Part shown: positions 28,451 through 37,685 of the stretch, in pieces
Position numbering within the stretch: position 1 is the stretch's first letter
Layout of the letters: each line of letters starts with the position of its first letter
NCBI RefSeq assembly: GCF_004340465.1
Contig: NZ_SLVV01000005.1
Location: forward strand, 66,024-130,023
Source: Mesobacillus foraminis
GTDB taxonomy: Bacteria; Bacillota; Bacilli; Bacillales; Cytobacillaceae
DNA: 64,000 bases
Reading direction: 5' to 3'
Translations under genes and position numbers: made by a program
Notes under the pieces: generated by a model
The model's database searches: none
What the model was told of the DNA's origin: nothing
The model's input: only the letters and a program-made list of their open reading frames with translations

Positions 28451-29316
28451 TTATTCCCACTCGTTGTAGTAAGAACCAGCTGGATGATACAGATTCTTAA
28501 ATCCATGTGTTTCTGCCAGTGCTCTGCTGTCTTTTTCTTCCTTGAAAGAGATCGTCATTACTTGAATTCCGTATTGTTTCCTTATCTTTTTTAACACCAT
28601 GAATCTACTGAGATCTTGCTATAATCAAATTGTTCCCACATAACAAAGTCTACATAGGGAGCGGTGTAATCGCTAAGAGTTTCAAAGCCCCAATTTTGAG
28701 CAATTGATAAATCTGGGAATCTTTCTTTTATTCTTTTCATGAATAGTTCCATCCCTTTTTGTTGCTGCTTTAAGACCTTATCGTCACCATGGTGATAATC
28801 TTCAATACTTCCAACTGTATCAAGGAAGACACCGTCTAATCCTGTATTAACCACTCTTCTTTGGATCTCGTCGAGCAACACATCTTGATAGTGCCGATTT
28901 GAAATATTCATTAAATAAGCATCCCATTTAGGGATATAATGACGGTCTCCATTCTTATTGTGAAAAAAGGCTTCCTCCTTGAACCGGGCAATCAGTTCAC
29001 TATTCCATTTATCTGCTTCCATGGAATTGATGTATCCGTACACAAGTGTCCCGCTTTCTTGTGCTTCTGTGATGTATTTCCTTTCCATTACGACCGGTTC
29101 AACAATAACTAAATCCTGCTGCTTCATTTTTGACAGGACCGACTCGCTTCCAGCATCAAGATAGTATTTAAATGCTTTTACACTCTCCAGCTTTTCGCTT
29201 CTGTTGCCCTCCGTTTTTCCAGAAGACTCGTTTACTTCAGCATGATCGTGGCCACAGGCACTTAAACTTCCAGCTAAAACAAATAAAATAAAGAAAAAGC
29301 CTTTTACATTCTTCAT
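28451..29316 (-). pseudogene. GH114/TM1410-like lipoprotein, frameshifted
   Basis: A putative extracellular glycosidase related to endo-alpha-1,4-polygalactosaminidase. The signal peptide ends in lipobox LSAC. The barrel shows EPVVMERKYITEAQESGTLV, WDAYLMNISN, the diagnostic GLDGVFLDTVG with its candidate catalytic Asp, and AQNWGFE. The frame opened by the ATG (GGAGG upstream) stops at 28591 right after DYSKISVDSW. The minus-one frame carries straight on with VLKKIRKQYGIQVMTISFKE and ends YYNEWE at 28451. Restoring one G in the sequence TGGTG (to TGGGTG) rejoins both parts into about 288 residues. Only the last 15% is affected. It may be a true frameshift or a homopolymer miscall. Confidence 0.75.
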
Positions 29317-29693
29317 AAATCCTCCAAAGCTTTTTCTTCCTACTATAGAACCTTATATCTTTATCTACAAATCTTTTTTTGATTCTTATGCGATCCGTAA
29401 ATAGATTCAATGGTAACTCTGTTAACCAACTTCTGCCCCCGCTCACCCTGTTATAATACAAAATATAACTGTTATATATCAATGGGACGAACCAGCAATT
29501 CCACGACAAACTGGCATAATTCCTTGAATACCAACATAAAAGAACTATACGTGGTCTTTATTAGTCCCCATTTAAATTACGTGTTGTAATCCCTTTCTTA
29601 ACTTGTTACAATAAATTCAAGAAACACGTTTTTAGAAAATTTATAATATTCTAACCAAAAGCGAACTCATTTAATATGATTGGAGGAATCTAT
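29317..29693. other. Divergent intergenic region
   Basis: AT-rich, holding the promoters of the GH114-like gene (leftwards) and the oxidoreductase operon (rightwards). No gene or clear hairpin was seen. Confidence 0.4.
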
Positions 29694-30704
29694 TTGTCCA
29701 GATTGCCAAAAGTTAATGAGTTAGGTTTTTTTGAGATTCGGCTTGAGTCGATTGGCGGCCTGGGAGCAAACCTGGCTGGCAAGATGCTCTCGGAGGATGG
29801 AGTCGTTGGAAATGGATTGAATGGAGTAGGCTTTTCATCCTATGGTTCCGAGAAAAAAGGCTCCCCAGTCAAAGCATACATCCGTTTCTGCGATCCAGAA
29901 ACAAACATTCGCGATACCACACCAATAGAACGCCCCCATGTTGTAGGAATTTTCCATGATGCCCTGCTAAAAACCATCGATTGCGCCAGCGGCGTTTACC
30001 CTGACAGCACCATCCTTGTCAACTCACAAAGACCCCCTGATGAACTAAGAGAATTAATGAAGATTAATGGCGGTACGATTGCCGTTGTCAACGCCACCGA
30101 GATTGCGTTGGAAGAGCAAACAAAGGTCAATACAGCGATGCTTGGTGCACTCTACCGCATCCTCAATTTCCTTGATCCAGATTCCATGAAGGATACCATT
30201 CGCCGGACGTTCGAAAAGAAATACCCACATTTTGTGGAGCCTAATATCCGGACATTTGACAGAGGATTCCATGAAGTAGAGTTTATGACATTTACACCTG
30301 ATGAAGGCTCTATGCCTCGACCTTTTAAAAGGCATGAACCAGTACTAGGCTACGAAACCCAGCCAATTGGCGGGACTGTCATCAATCCTGGAAACAGCAT
30401 CCTCAAGGACTTAAGCATTTCTCGCGCCGGGATGCTGCCGCATTTCCATGATGATAAGTGCATCAACTGCGCTGCCTGCGATACTGCCTGCCCCGACTTT
30501 TGCTTTGTTTGGGAAGAAAAAGCGGACAAACGCGGCCGCCCTCAGATGTTCCTTAAAGGAATTGACTACCAGTACTGCAAAGGCTGCTTAAAGTGCGTGC
30601 AGGCGTGCCCGGTGGAAGCGCTGACAGAGGCTCGTGAATATAACGACGGCTATGCCGACCGGAACCGGGTGCCACACCTGTTTGACCTGGCTGCACAAAA
30701 TTAG
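29694..30704 (+). CDS. 2-oxoacid:ferredoxin oxidoreductase, gamma domain fused to 2x[4Fe-4S] ferredoxin
   Basis: A 336-aa subunit of a thiamine-diphosphate enzyme that oxidatively decarboxylates a 2-oxoacid (pyruvate-type) to acyl-CoA and reduces ferredoxin. Residues 1-200 are the gamma (POR) domain beginning FEIRLESIGGLGANLAGKML. The C-terminus has two iron-sulfur motifs, CINCAACDTACPDFCF and CKGCLKCVQACPVEA. An ATG six codons upstream is in frame, but GGAGG sits seven bases before the TTG used here and falls inside that extension. It lies 18 bp before the alpha-beta gene, making a two-gene operon. The substrate cannot be told from sequence alone. Confidence 0.85.
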   Translation: MSRLPKVNELGFFEIRLESIGGLGANLAGKMLSEDGVVGNGLNGVGFSSYGSEKKGSPVKAYIRFCDPETNIRDTTPIERPHVVGIFHDALLKTIDCASGVYPDSTILVNSQRPPDELRELMKINGGTIAVVNATEIALEEQTKVNTAMLGALYRILNFLDPDSMKDTIRRTFEKKYPHFVEPNIRTFDRGFHEVEFMTFTPDEGSMPRPFKRHEPVLGYETQPIGGTVINPGNSILKDLSISRAGMLPHFHDDKCINCAACDTACPDFCFVWEEKADKRGRPQMFLKGIDYQYCKGCLKCVQACPVEALTEAREYNDGYADRNRVPHLFDLAAQN

Positions 30705-30722
30705 AGAAGGGCGGGAAATGGA

Positions 30723-33035
30723 ATGAGTATTGATGTAAACCAGGAAGAGCTCCTCAAACCTGGCGGAGCAGTTGAACAAAACATTGTTTTTGAATCGGGA
30801 AATGAAATGGCCGCTTACGCCGCACACCAGATCAATTATCATATCATGGGCTATTATCCAATCTCCCCTTCAACGGAAGTTGCACAATTTCTGGACGGAA
30901 TGAAGGCCAAGGGTGAACATGACATCGTACTGATCCCTGCTGACGGAGAACATGGATCAGCTGGCATTTGCTACGGGGCAGCAACCGGCGGCGGCCGTGT
31001 TTTCAATGCGACGAGCGCCAACGGCTTCCTTTATATGCTCGAACAGCTCCCTGTACAATCCGGAACCCGATTTCCCATGGTATTGAATCTGGTGAACCGC
31101 TCCGTCTCAGGCCCATTGAATATACATGGTGATCATTCCGACCTTTACTTTGCCTTAAACACAGGCTGGCCCATACTGATGGCCCGTGACCCACAGATTG
31201 TCTATGATATGAACCTGATTGCAATCAAGCTGGCAGAGGATCCAGAAGTCCGGCTTCCTGTTATCGTTTCTTTTGATGGTTATTTTACTTCCCACCAAAA
31301 GCGGAGGGTGCAGGTCCTTAAAAATAAAGAGGACGTCCAGAAGTTTATTGGCGATCCGCCAACAAGCTTCCCTCATGCCCTTGACCGGGAAAATCCAGTC
31401 ACAATCGGTCCGTACATGAATGAACCTGATTATATTAACAACTGCTACCAGCAGTCTGTTGCCATGTACAATGCCGAGAAAGTATTTGAACGCATTTCCG
31501 CTGAATATGCTCAGCTGACAGGACGCGAATATCCAGTTCTCGACCTCTACCGGATGGAGGACGCCGAGGTGGCCGTGTTCATGCTGAATTCAGCAGCAGA
31601 GGTCTGTAAAGATGTTGCAGACAGGCTCCGCTTAAAAGGGATTAAAGCCGGAGTCATCTCTCCAAATATGATTCGCCCCTTCCCGCAGCAGAAGCTGGCT
31701 GAAGTGTTAAAGAACGTTAAAGCGGTAACGGTTGGAGACCGGGCAGACTCCTACGGCGGCTACGGCGGCAATATGGCGATTGAACTGCGTGCGGCTCTGC
31801 AGACTCACGGAAATGTGAGCACAAAAGTCATCAACCGGATATATGGGCTGGGCGGAAAGGATTTTTATGCCGATGAAGCGGAGCAGTTTTTCCTGCTGGC
31901 ACAGGAAGCTGCGATGAAAGGCATTGTTGAAAAGCCTTTCGACTACTTTGGCCATGCACCGGGAAAAACAGAAAATGCGCCGCAAAGGGTCCTCAATCCG
32001 ATGAAAAAGGAAGACTTGAACACTGGTTTGATCACGGTCACCCCGGATGAGAAAACAGGCGAATTGAAAGTAAAAATCCCGCCGCTGCGAAGCTTGACAA
32101 AGAAACCAAAACGGCTGGCTTCCGGACATGGAGCCTGTCCGGGCTGCGGAATCTTCTCCGGACTGGAGCTCTTTTTCAAAGGAATTGAAGGAGATATTGT
32201 GGCGCTGTTCCATACAGGCTGTGCCATGGTTGTGACGACAGGCTACCCTTATAGCTCCCACAAGGCAACCTATATCCATAACCTGTTCCAGAATGGCTCA
32301 GCAACGTTGTCCGGACTCGTCGAAATGTTCCATGAGCGAAAAAGGCGCGGCGAGCTGGCGGAACTCGGACTGAGTGATGATTATACGTTTGTCATGGTCA
32401 CCGGCGACGGAGGAATGGATATTGGAATGGGGCCTGCAATAGGAACCGCTCTGCGTAACCATAAAATGATCATTCTCGAGTACGATAATGAAGGCTATAT
32501 GAATACAGGCAGCCAGCTCTCCTATTCCACACCGATGGGCCATATGACAAGTACATCCAGCGTCGGGAGCTTCCAAAACGGAAAGCCATTCCACCATAAA
32601 GATACCGCCCAAATCATGGCTGCAACACATATACCCTACGTCTTCACCGGAACGGAAGCCTTTGACCGTGATCTCCTGAAGAAAGCGGCAAAAGCACAAT
32701 GGTATGCCAAAAATGAGGGTCTGGTCTACGGCAAGATCCTGATCACCTGTCCCTTAAACTGGAAATCAAAGGATGAACTCGGCCAGACAATCGTTGAAGC
32801 GGCGGTCAATTCCTGCTTCTTCCCTCTCTATGAAGTAGATCGCGGAATTACAACCGTCACCTATGACCCCGAGGAAAAGAACAAGCGAATCAATGTATCT
32901 GAATGGCTAAAGCTAATGGGCAAAACAAAGCATTTGCTCAAAGAAGGCAGCCAGGAAATGCTTCAGCAGTTCGATCAGGAAGTCGAACGCCGCTGGAGGC
33001 AGCTGCGCGCAAAGCATGAGAGCCCTTATTTATAA
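30723..33035 (+). CDS. 2-oxoacid:ferredoxin oxidoreductase, fused alpha-beta subunit
   Basis: A 770-aa catalytic subunit. The first half is the alpha domain (GNEMAAYAAHQINYHIMGYYP and the CoA-side domain with GDRADSYGGYGGN). The second half is the beta domain, which binds thiamine diphosphate and one iron-sulfur cluster. It shows GACPGCGIFSG near residue 471, TGDGGMDIGMG for Mg-ThDP, and EYDNEGYMNTG, the pyruvate:ferredoxin oxidoreductase family version of the YDNxxYMNTG motif. Together with the preceding gamma-delta gene it forms a two-polypeptide enzyme. A ferredoxin-linked enzyme of this kind suggests low-oxygen or reductive metabolism. Adjacent convergent malic enzyme would supply pyruvate, but the link is only positional. 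Confidence 0.88.
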   Translation: MSIDVNQEELLKPGGAVEQNIVFESGNEMAAYAAHQINYHIMGYYPISPSTEVAQFLDGMKAKGEHDIVLIPADGEHGSAGICYGAATGGGRVFNATSANGFLYMLEQLPVQSGTRFPMVLNLVNRSVSGPLNIHGDHSDLYFALNTGWPILMARDPQIVYDMNLIAIKLAEDPEVRLPVIVSFDGYFTSHQKRRVQVLKNKEDVQKFIGDPPTSFPHALDRENPVTIGPYMNEPDYINNCYQQSVAMYNAEKVFERISAEYAQLTGREYPVLDLYRMEDAEVAVFMLNSAAEVCKDVADRLRLKGIKAGVISPNMIRPFPQQKLAEVLKNVKAVTVGDRADSYGGYGGNMAIELRAALQTHGNVSTKVINRIYGLGGKDFYADEAEQFFLLAQEAAMKGIVEKPFDYFGHAPGKTENAPQRVLNPMKKEDLNTGLITVTPDEKTGELKVKIPPLRSLTKKPKRLASGHGACPGCGIFSGLELFFKGIEGDIVALFHTGCAMVVTTGYPYSSHKATYIHNLFQNGSATLSGLVEMFHERKRRGELAELGLSDDYTFVMVTGDGGMDIGMGPAIGTALRNHKMIILEYDNEGYMNTGSQLSYSTPMGHMTSTSSVGSFQNGKPFHHKDTAQIMAATHIPYVFTGTEAFDRDLLKKAAKAQWYAKNEGLVYGKILITCPLNWKSKDELGQTIVEAAVNSCFFPLYEVDRGITTVTYDPEEKNKRINVSEWLKLMGKTKHLLKEGSQEMLQQFDQEVERRWRQLRAKHESPYL

Positions 33036-33040
33036 AATGG

Positions 33041-33068
33041 AAAACCCTCTTGCATCAAGAGGGTTTTT
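33041..33068 (+). terminator. Rho-independent terminator
   Basis: AAACCCTCTTG and CAAGAGGGTTT arms with a short loop and trailing T, immediately after the oxidoreductase operon. Confidence 0.85.
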
Positions 33069-33160
33069 CATGATTGTTTTAATAAAGATGCAGCTGCTTT
33101 CTATGGCTATTCTCCTTGGAGGCACTTTGCGTTACCGCCACTATAAGGTTCCTTCTGCTT

Positions 33161-33655
33161 CGGGCACACATTTTTCTCTTTGTGTTACCTCCACCACCTC
33201 TTCACTTCTGCTCAGGTCACGCATTTTCTCCTTGCGTCACCTCCACCACTGCTTCACTTCTTTCAGGTCACGCATTTTCTCCTTGCGTTACCTCCACCAC
33301 TGCTTCACTTCTGCTCAGGTCACGCATTTTCTCCTTGCGTTACCTCCACCACTGCTTCCCTTCTGTTCAGGTCACGCATTTTCTCTTTGTGTTACCTCCA
33401 CCACCTCTTCACTTCTGCTCAGGTTACGCATTTTCTCCTTGCGTCACCTCCACCACTGCTTCACTTCTGCTCAGGTCACGCATTTTCTCCTTGCGTTACC
33501 TCCACCACTGCTTCCCTTCTTTCAGGTCACGCATTTTCTCCTTGCGTTACCTCCACCACTGCTTCCCTTCTGTACAGGTCACGCATTTTCTCCTTGCGTT
33601 ACCTCCACCACTGCTTCCCTTCTGTACAGGTCACGCATTTTCTCCTTGCGTTACC
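33161..33655. repeat. 52-bp tandem repeat array (about 9.5 units) with internal dyads
   Basis: Unit starts are 33161 (diverged), 33213, 33264, 33316, 33368, 33420, 33472, 33523, 33575 and a partial unit at 33627. Length is 52 bp, except two units of 51 bp. Each unit holds a dyad, AGGTCACGCA then a 9-nt T/C-rich loop then TGCGTTACCT, pairing at 9 of 10 positions, followed by a pyrimidine-rich tail with CCACCACTGC. Units are contiguous without spacers. The array sits between the convergent oxidoreductase and malic enzyme genes. The top strand lacks stops in all three frames, which creates long but probably meaningless open frames. Confidence 0.95.
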
Positions 33656-33677
33656 ACGACCTATAGCCAGTAATCGT

Positions 33678-34925
33678 TTATACAAAAACCCGCTGTTCTT
33701 TCTCCCCCAGTTGCAATAATCGTTGTTTAATTTCGTCAACATTCACTTTTTTACGGGCAGCCTGCGTTTCCATTGCGGCTTTTGCTACCTCAGAGGCAAC
33801 ATGTGCTGCAACCCTTGGGTCAAAGGGGTCTGGAATCACGTAATCGGCATGGAGCTCTTTGTCTGAGATCAAATCGGCAATGGCGTATACCGCAGCCAGT
33901 TTCATTTCTTCATTGATTTCCTTTGCTCTTACATCCAGGGCACCTCGGAAAATTCCCGGGAAAGCAAGGACATTGTTGACCTGGTTCGGGAAATCAGAAC
34001 GCCCTGTACCGACCACAAGTGCTCCTGCTTCCTTTGCCTCTTCCGGCATAATTTCGGGCAAAGGGTTCGCCATGGCAAAAATAATCGGTTCAGTGTTCAT
34101 GGAACGAACCATTTCCTTGGTAACCGCCCCGGCTGCCGAAACTCCGACAAACACATCCGAATCAACAAGGGCATCTGCAAGTGTTCCTTGTTTCTTCTTC
34201 CGATTTGTGATTCTTGCCATTTCGTCTTTGAAAGGATTCATCCCAACAGTGCGCCCTTCGTAGATAATGCCTTTCGTATCACATAAAATAACATCCTTCA
34301 CACCCATATGTAATAACAGTTTAACGATTGCTACTCCTGCTGCCCCCGCCCCATTGACGACAACGGAGATTTCCTCTATTTTTTTACCAGCCAGTTTTAA
34401 TGCATTGATTAATCCGGCAGCGGTGACAATCGCCGTGCCATGCTGATCATCATGGAAAATAGGAATATCGCATGCCTTGCGGAGACGGTCTTCAATTTCA
34501 AAGCATTGCGGAGCGGCAATATCCTCCAGGTTTACTCCCCCAAATGTTGGTTCCAGCAATTTTACCGTTTCGATAATTTGATCTGTGTTCGCAGCTGCCA
34601 GGCAAATTGGGAAAGCATCCACATCTGCAAAGGATTTAAATAAAACTGCCTTCCCTTCCATTACAGGCATGGCCGCACTCGGCCCGATGTTTCCAAGTCC
34701 AAGGACTGCACTGCCATCCGATACGACTGCAACTAAATTTCCCTTTGCAGTGTAATCGTAGACCTTGCCTTCATCCTCGTGGATTTCCATACAAGGCTCC
34801 GCAACACCCGGTGAATACGCCAAGCTTAAATCCTGTGCATTATTGACCTGGACCTTCGAATGGACACCAAGCTTTCCCTGGTGTTCCTTATGCATTTTTA
34901 ATGCTTTTTCTTTCAAAGTTGACAT
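33678..34925 (-). CDS. NAD(P)-dependent malic enzyme (YtsJ-like)
   Basis: A 415-aa cytoplasmic enzyme that converts malate to pyruvate and CO2 with reduction of NAD(P). The N-terminal half has the malic-enzyme signature LSLAYSPGVAEPC and the metal/substrate segment FHDDQHGTAIVTAAGL. The dinucleotide fold has VVNGAGAAGVAIVKLL, and the C-terminus contains FAMANPLPEIMPEEA. Length and motifs match the short bacterial type without a phosphotransacetylase domain, like B. subtilis YtsJ/MalS-class enzymes. It is monocistronic and convergent with the oxidoreductase operon across the 52-bp repeat array. Confidence 0.92.
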   Translation of the reverse strand: MSTLKEKALKMHKEHQGKLGVHSKVQVNNAQDLSLAYSPGVAEPCMEIHEDEGKVYDYTAKGNLVAVVSDGSAVLGLGNIGPSAAMPVMEGKAVLFKSFADVDAFPICLAAANTDQIIETVKLLEPTFGGVNLEDIAAPQCFEIEDRLRKACDIPIFHDDQHGTAIVTAAGLINALKLAGKKIEEISVVVNGAGAAGVAIVKLLLHMGVKDVILCDTKGIIYEGRTVGMNPFKDEMARITNRKKKQGTLADALVDSDVFVGVSAAGAVTKEMVRSMNTEPIIFAMANPLPEIMPEEAKEAGALVVGTGRSDFPNQVNNVLAFPGIFRGALDVRAKEINEEMKLAAVYAIADLISDKELHADYVIPDPFDPRVAAHVASEVAKAAMETQAARKKVNVDEIKQRLLQLGEKEQRVFV

Positions 34926-35239
34926 TGGCTCCTGTCTCCCATCCTTTTATAATTTATACCTCTTAATCGTGAACTAGCTGCAAACAGAGTGCTTTTTTAA
35001 CGCCAAGTTAAGCCACTCGCCAAAGGGCATGTAGTAACCGTTTACATAATACAGCAGCTGGCGTTTTTCTACCTACATCTTAGTATCATTCCTTTCATAT
35101 TGATAGATTTTGGCATTAAAAAAAGTAATGTGTCTGATATGAACTTTTTGTACTTTCTGTCCATCATGTAAAAGGTCATAGACTTCGGGTTACCCTGCCC
35201 TTTAAAAAGGGATCCTTGCGCTTTGGAATTATTTTATTC
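34926..35239. other. Upstream region of malic enzyme, no gene seen
   Basis: About 310 bp holding the malic enzyme promoter. No convincing gene or structured element was recognised. Confidence 0.35.
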
Positions 35240-35273
35240 AAAACAAAAAACCTTCAACTTTAGTTTTGAAGGC
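35240..35273 (-). terminator. Rho-independent terminator
   Basis: CCTTCAA and TTGAAGG arms; on the minus strand the stem is followed by TTTTTTGTTTT. It serves the J-domain gene that ends at 35418. Confidence 0.65.
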
Positions 35274-35417
35274 TGCAAATCTATGGACCGGTACTAATTC
35301 AGTAACAGTCGCAAGAGTTATTGAATGGGTTAATGGAGGAGTGCGGGATTTCAAAAAGACATCATCTAATATTTTCCCTCTAAAAAAAGCGGACCCATGG
35401 GATCATGATTGAAAGCC

Positions 35418-36206
35418 TTACTCTCCATTTCTGCTGTTTCTATATTGATCATAATCCGATTTTATATAATGAAAGAACGCGGCATTTCCGCCGTGATCAG
35501 GGTGGGTGACTTTTAAAAGCTGCTTAAATCCTGCCAGGACTTCTTTGTGGCCTGCTGTTTTTGAAAGTCCCAGTTTTTCACGATAATCTCCACTTTTGGG
35601 AAGGGTCGTCCTCATTCTGGCCTTGTCCATCTTCCCGCTTTTTGACAGCACATCTTTTAAGCTTAATAGTTCATTCCGTAAATGAATATTCTCTTTTAAT
35701 AGATGGTTCGTTTCCTTTTGTAATTGATTGAGTTCCTTTTCCAGCTCGACAATCTCTTTTGTTAATTTTTCTCTTTGCTGTATTAAAGATTGGATGGAGG
35801 ACTTGTGGAGCTGTTCGATTCCTTTAATATGTTCATCCTGTGTCTTGATTCTTACTTTTAATTGGCGGATGATTTTATCGTGCTCATTGGTATGAGGTGA
35901 AGATTTCTTGGAGGCTGTTTCTTTTGGGACCGTGTCGTTTCTTTGCTTCCCATCTCCAACGGAGTGGATCTTGCCTTGGCTCAGCCAGCGCCGGACAATT
36001 TGAATGCCAGCATTCTCCGGTATGCCCGCTTCCATTAGCATGTTCAACGCTTGATCCGTATCCTTGAGTATGTATCCCTGCTTTCGCCGTACAGTTCCCT
36101 CATAATTAATCTTTCTTTCACGCAGCCAGCGCCTAACCAATTGAATACTAAGATCTTCAGCCACTCCTGCATCCGTTAATAGCTCAAAAGCCTCGTCAGT
36201 GTTCAT
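35418..36206 (-). CDS. J-domain protein with duplicated N-terminal HTH-like repeats
   Basis: A 262-aa cytoplasmic protein. The first 90 residues are two copies of a 45-residue unit: DEAFELLTDAGVAEDLSIQL then VRRWLRERKI, and DQALNMLMEAGIPENAGIQI then VRRWLSQGKI. The pattern resembles MerR/excisionase-type helix-turn-helix modules. Residues about 110-200 are a charged coiled coil (EKLTKEIVELEKELNQLQKE). The C-terminus is a short J-domain with the HPD tripeptide in VTHPDHGGN, the element that stimulates DnaK ATPase. The chosen ATG has AAAGGGGG upstream; an extension of 23 codons lacks one. The function is unknown; recruitment of DnaK to a DNA-bound target is conceivable but speculative. Confidence 0.75.
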   Translation of the reverse strand: MNTDEAFELLTDAGVAEDLSIQLVRRWLRERKINYEGTVRRKQGYILKDTDQALNMLMEAGIPENAGIQIVRRWLSQGKIHSVGDGKQRNDTVPKETASKKSSPHTNEHDKIIRQLKVRIKTQDEHIKGIEQLHKSSIQSLIQQREKLTKEIVELEKELNQLQKETNHLLKENIHLRNELLSLKDVLSKSGKMDKARMRTTLPKSGDYREKLGLSKTAGHKEVLAGFKQLLKVTHPDHGGNAAFFHYIKSDYDQYRNSRNGE

Positions 36207-36333
36207 ACTTTTCCCCCTTTCCGCCTCAAAAGGTGCTTCACGATGCTGTGTTGATACTATAATATATGAGTCCACGACTAAAGGGAATGGGTAAAAATGG
36301 GCAATCCATCTAAAAGCTAAAAGCAGGCAAAGA

Positions 36334-36352
36334 CCCCTGCTTTCTGCAGGGG
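36334..36352 (-). terminator. Hairpin downstream of the MFS gene
   Basis: CCCCTGC and GCAGGGG arms with a 5-nt loop; on the minus strand it is followed by TCTTTGCC. Probable terminator for the GH43/MFS operon, with a weak T tract. Confidence 0.5.
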
Positions 36353-36407
36353 CCTGTAATTAGTCTAGTTTTCAATCCGGTGATGTTTGATTCCTTTTAA
36401 AAAGTAA

Positions 36408-37652
36408 TTAAATCGCTTTTTTTAGAGAGTTATTTTTGAAAGCCAGTTTATTTGGCTTATCATTCTCAAGAGTGAACACAGAAATAATGGTGATGACTAA
36501 AACAATCGCGCTTAAAATATAGTAGGTCTCTTTAAACCCAATCATAGAGTATAATCCCCCGGCCACACTGGAAAAGACCATGACGGACAGCTGCTTGGCG
36601 AAATTAAAAGCCAGCAGGTATACGGTGGCAGATAAACGTACATCAAAGACACCTGTAATGTACTTAAAAATGGAGATGAGCAGCAATGGCATTTCCACAG
36701 CAGCAATCAAACGGACTAAGCTTAACGAAATTGGCCCGACAGCAATAGCGCTTCCAAATATACGTACAACTGTCAATAGACCGAATAAAAGCAATCCGTT
36801 TTTTGCCCCAATCTTGTTAATCAAAGCAGGCATAAACACCATAATAATCGCTTCAAGTCCAATCTGAAGGGAAACTAGTTTACTAAATACATTTGTTCCT
36901 TCTGAAGGTGAATCAAAGAATTGATTGTAATAATTAGGGAATTGCTGGTCAAACACATCATATATACAAGCCGCACCGACAATAAAGAGTCCCAGCATCC
37001 AGAAATTTTTCAGCTTAAAGATCGATAGAATCGTCTCCTTCGTTAAAGCTTCTGAACCTCCTTGACTTCCTCCCATCGTGTTAACGTTTACTTTAGCAGT
37101 ATATAACAAGATTCCAAGAACAACCGCAGAGGCTGATGCCAGCCAGAAGATGCTTCCCGGATCCTTCACAAAGAGAACTCCGCCAACGAAGGTTGCTGTT
37201 GCACCGGCAATGGACCCAAACAATCTCGAACGGCCATATTCAAAGCCATTCGACCTGCTGCACCTTTCGATATACGATTCAACAACGCCTACACCGCCGA
37301 AGAAGACGTAGCTAAGATATAAACTTCCAAGCAAAGCACCTATGTAAATATTAAAATCCAGTAATGGGATGAAAAGAAAATTGAAAAATGGTCCCATAAA
37401 CATTGCTACGATGACAACACTTGCAAATAAATTTTTCTTAAATACCAGCTTATCCGAAATGACCCCAAAAAACGGCTGATATAAAAGGGCAACCAGAGAC
37501 ATGGCGGAAAACACAAATCCTGATTCTTTAGCGGTTAATCCTGCCTGGTCTTCCAGCCATATCGGCAAAAACGTCAGCACAGTAGCCCAAATGAAAAAGT
37601 AGAAGAAGAACAAGCCTCCAAAGTTCCAAAAGTTCTTCTTTGTTCCTAGCAT
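36408..37652 (-). CDS. MFS oligosaccharide:H+ symporter (LacY-like)
   Basis: A 414-aa, 12-helix membrane transporter. Early FFFYFFIWATVLTFLPIWL and SGFVFSAMSLVALLYQPFFG followed by VISDKL match the start of the oligosaccharide:H+ symporter family, whose members carry lactose, raffinose or sucrose (family knowledge). A TTG five codons upstream is inferior; the ATG used has GGGAG eight bases ahead. It follows the GH43 gene by about 33 bp in the same operon, so it probably imports the arabino- or xylo-oligosaccharides that GH43 trims (inference). Confidence 0.85.
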   Translation of the reverse strand: MLGTKKNFWNFGGLFFFYFFIWATVLTFLPIWLEDQAGLTAKESGFVFSAMSLVALLYQPFFGVISDKLVFKKNLFASVVIVAMFMGPFFNFLFIPLLDFNIYIGALLGSLYLSYVFFGGVGVVESYIERCSRSNGFEYGRSRLFGSIAGATATFVGGVLFVKDPGSIFWLASASAVVLGILLYTAKVNVNTMGGSQGGSEALTKETILSIFKLKNFWMLGLFIVGAACIYDVFDQQFPNYYNQFFDSPSEGTNVFSKLVSLQIGLEAIIMVFMPALINKIGAKNGLLLFGLLTVVRIFGSAIAVGPISLSLVRLIAAVEMPLLLISIFKYITGVFDVRLSATVYLLAFNFAKQLSVMVFSSVAGGLYSMIGFKETYYILSAIVLVITIISVFTLENDKPNKLAFKNNSLKKAI

Positions 37653-37685
37653 ATGAATCTCTCCCAACCATTTATTTCTTCTTTT

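Noticed and set aside
33161-33655. Possible CRISPR array
   Set aside because: Units are contiguous and nearly identical over their whole length; there are no unique spacers and no cas genes.
33016-33719. Three overlapping top-strand open frames of about 180-216 codons encoding periodic Ser/Pro/Leu-rich peptides
   Set aside because: They arise because the 52-bp repeat lacks stop codons; the unit length is not a multiple of three, there is no ribosome binding site, and all three frames are equally open.
35225-35410. Top-strand open frame containing NSVTVARVIEWVNGGVRDFK
   Set aside because: About 60 codons, no ribosome site, runs through the terminator hairpin of the J-domain gene; probably chance.
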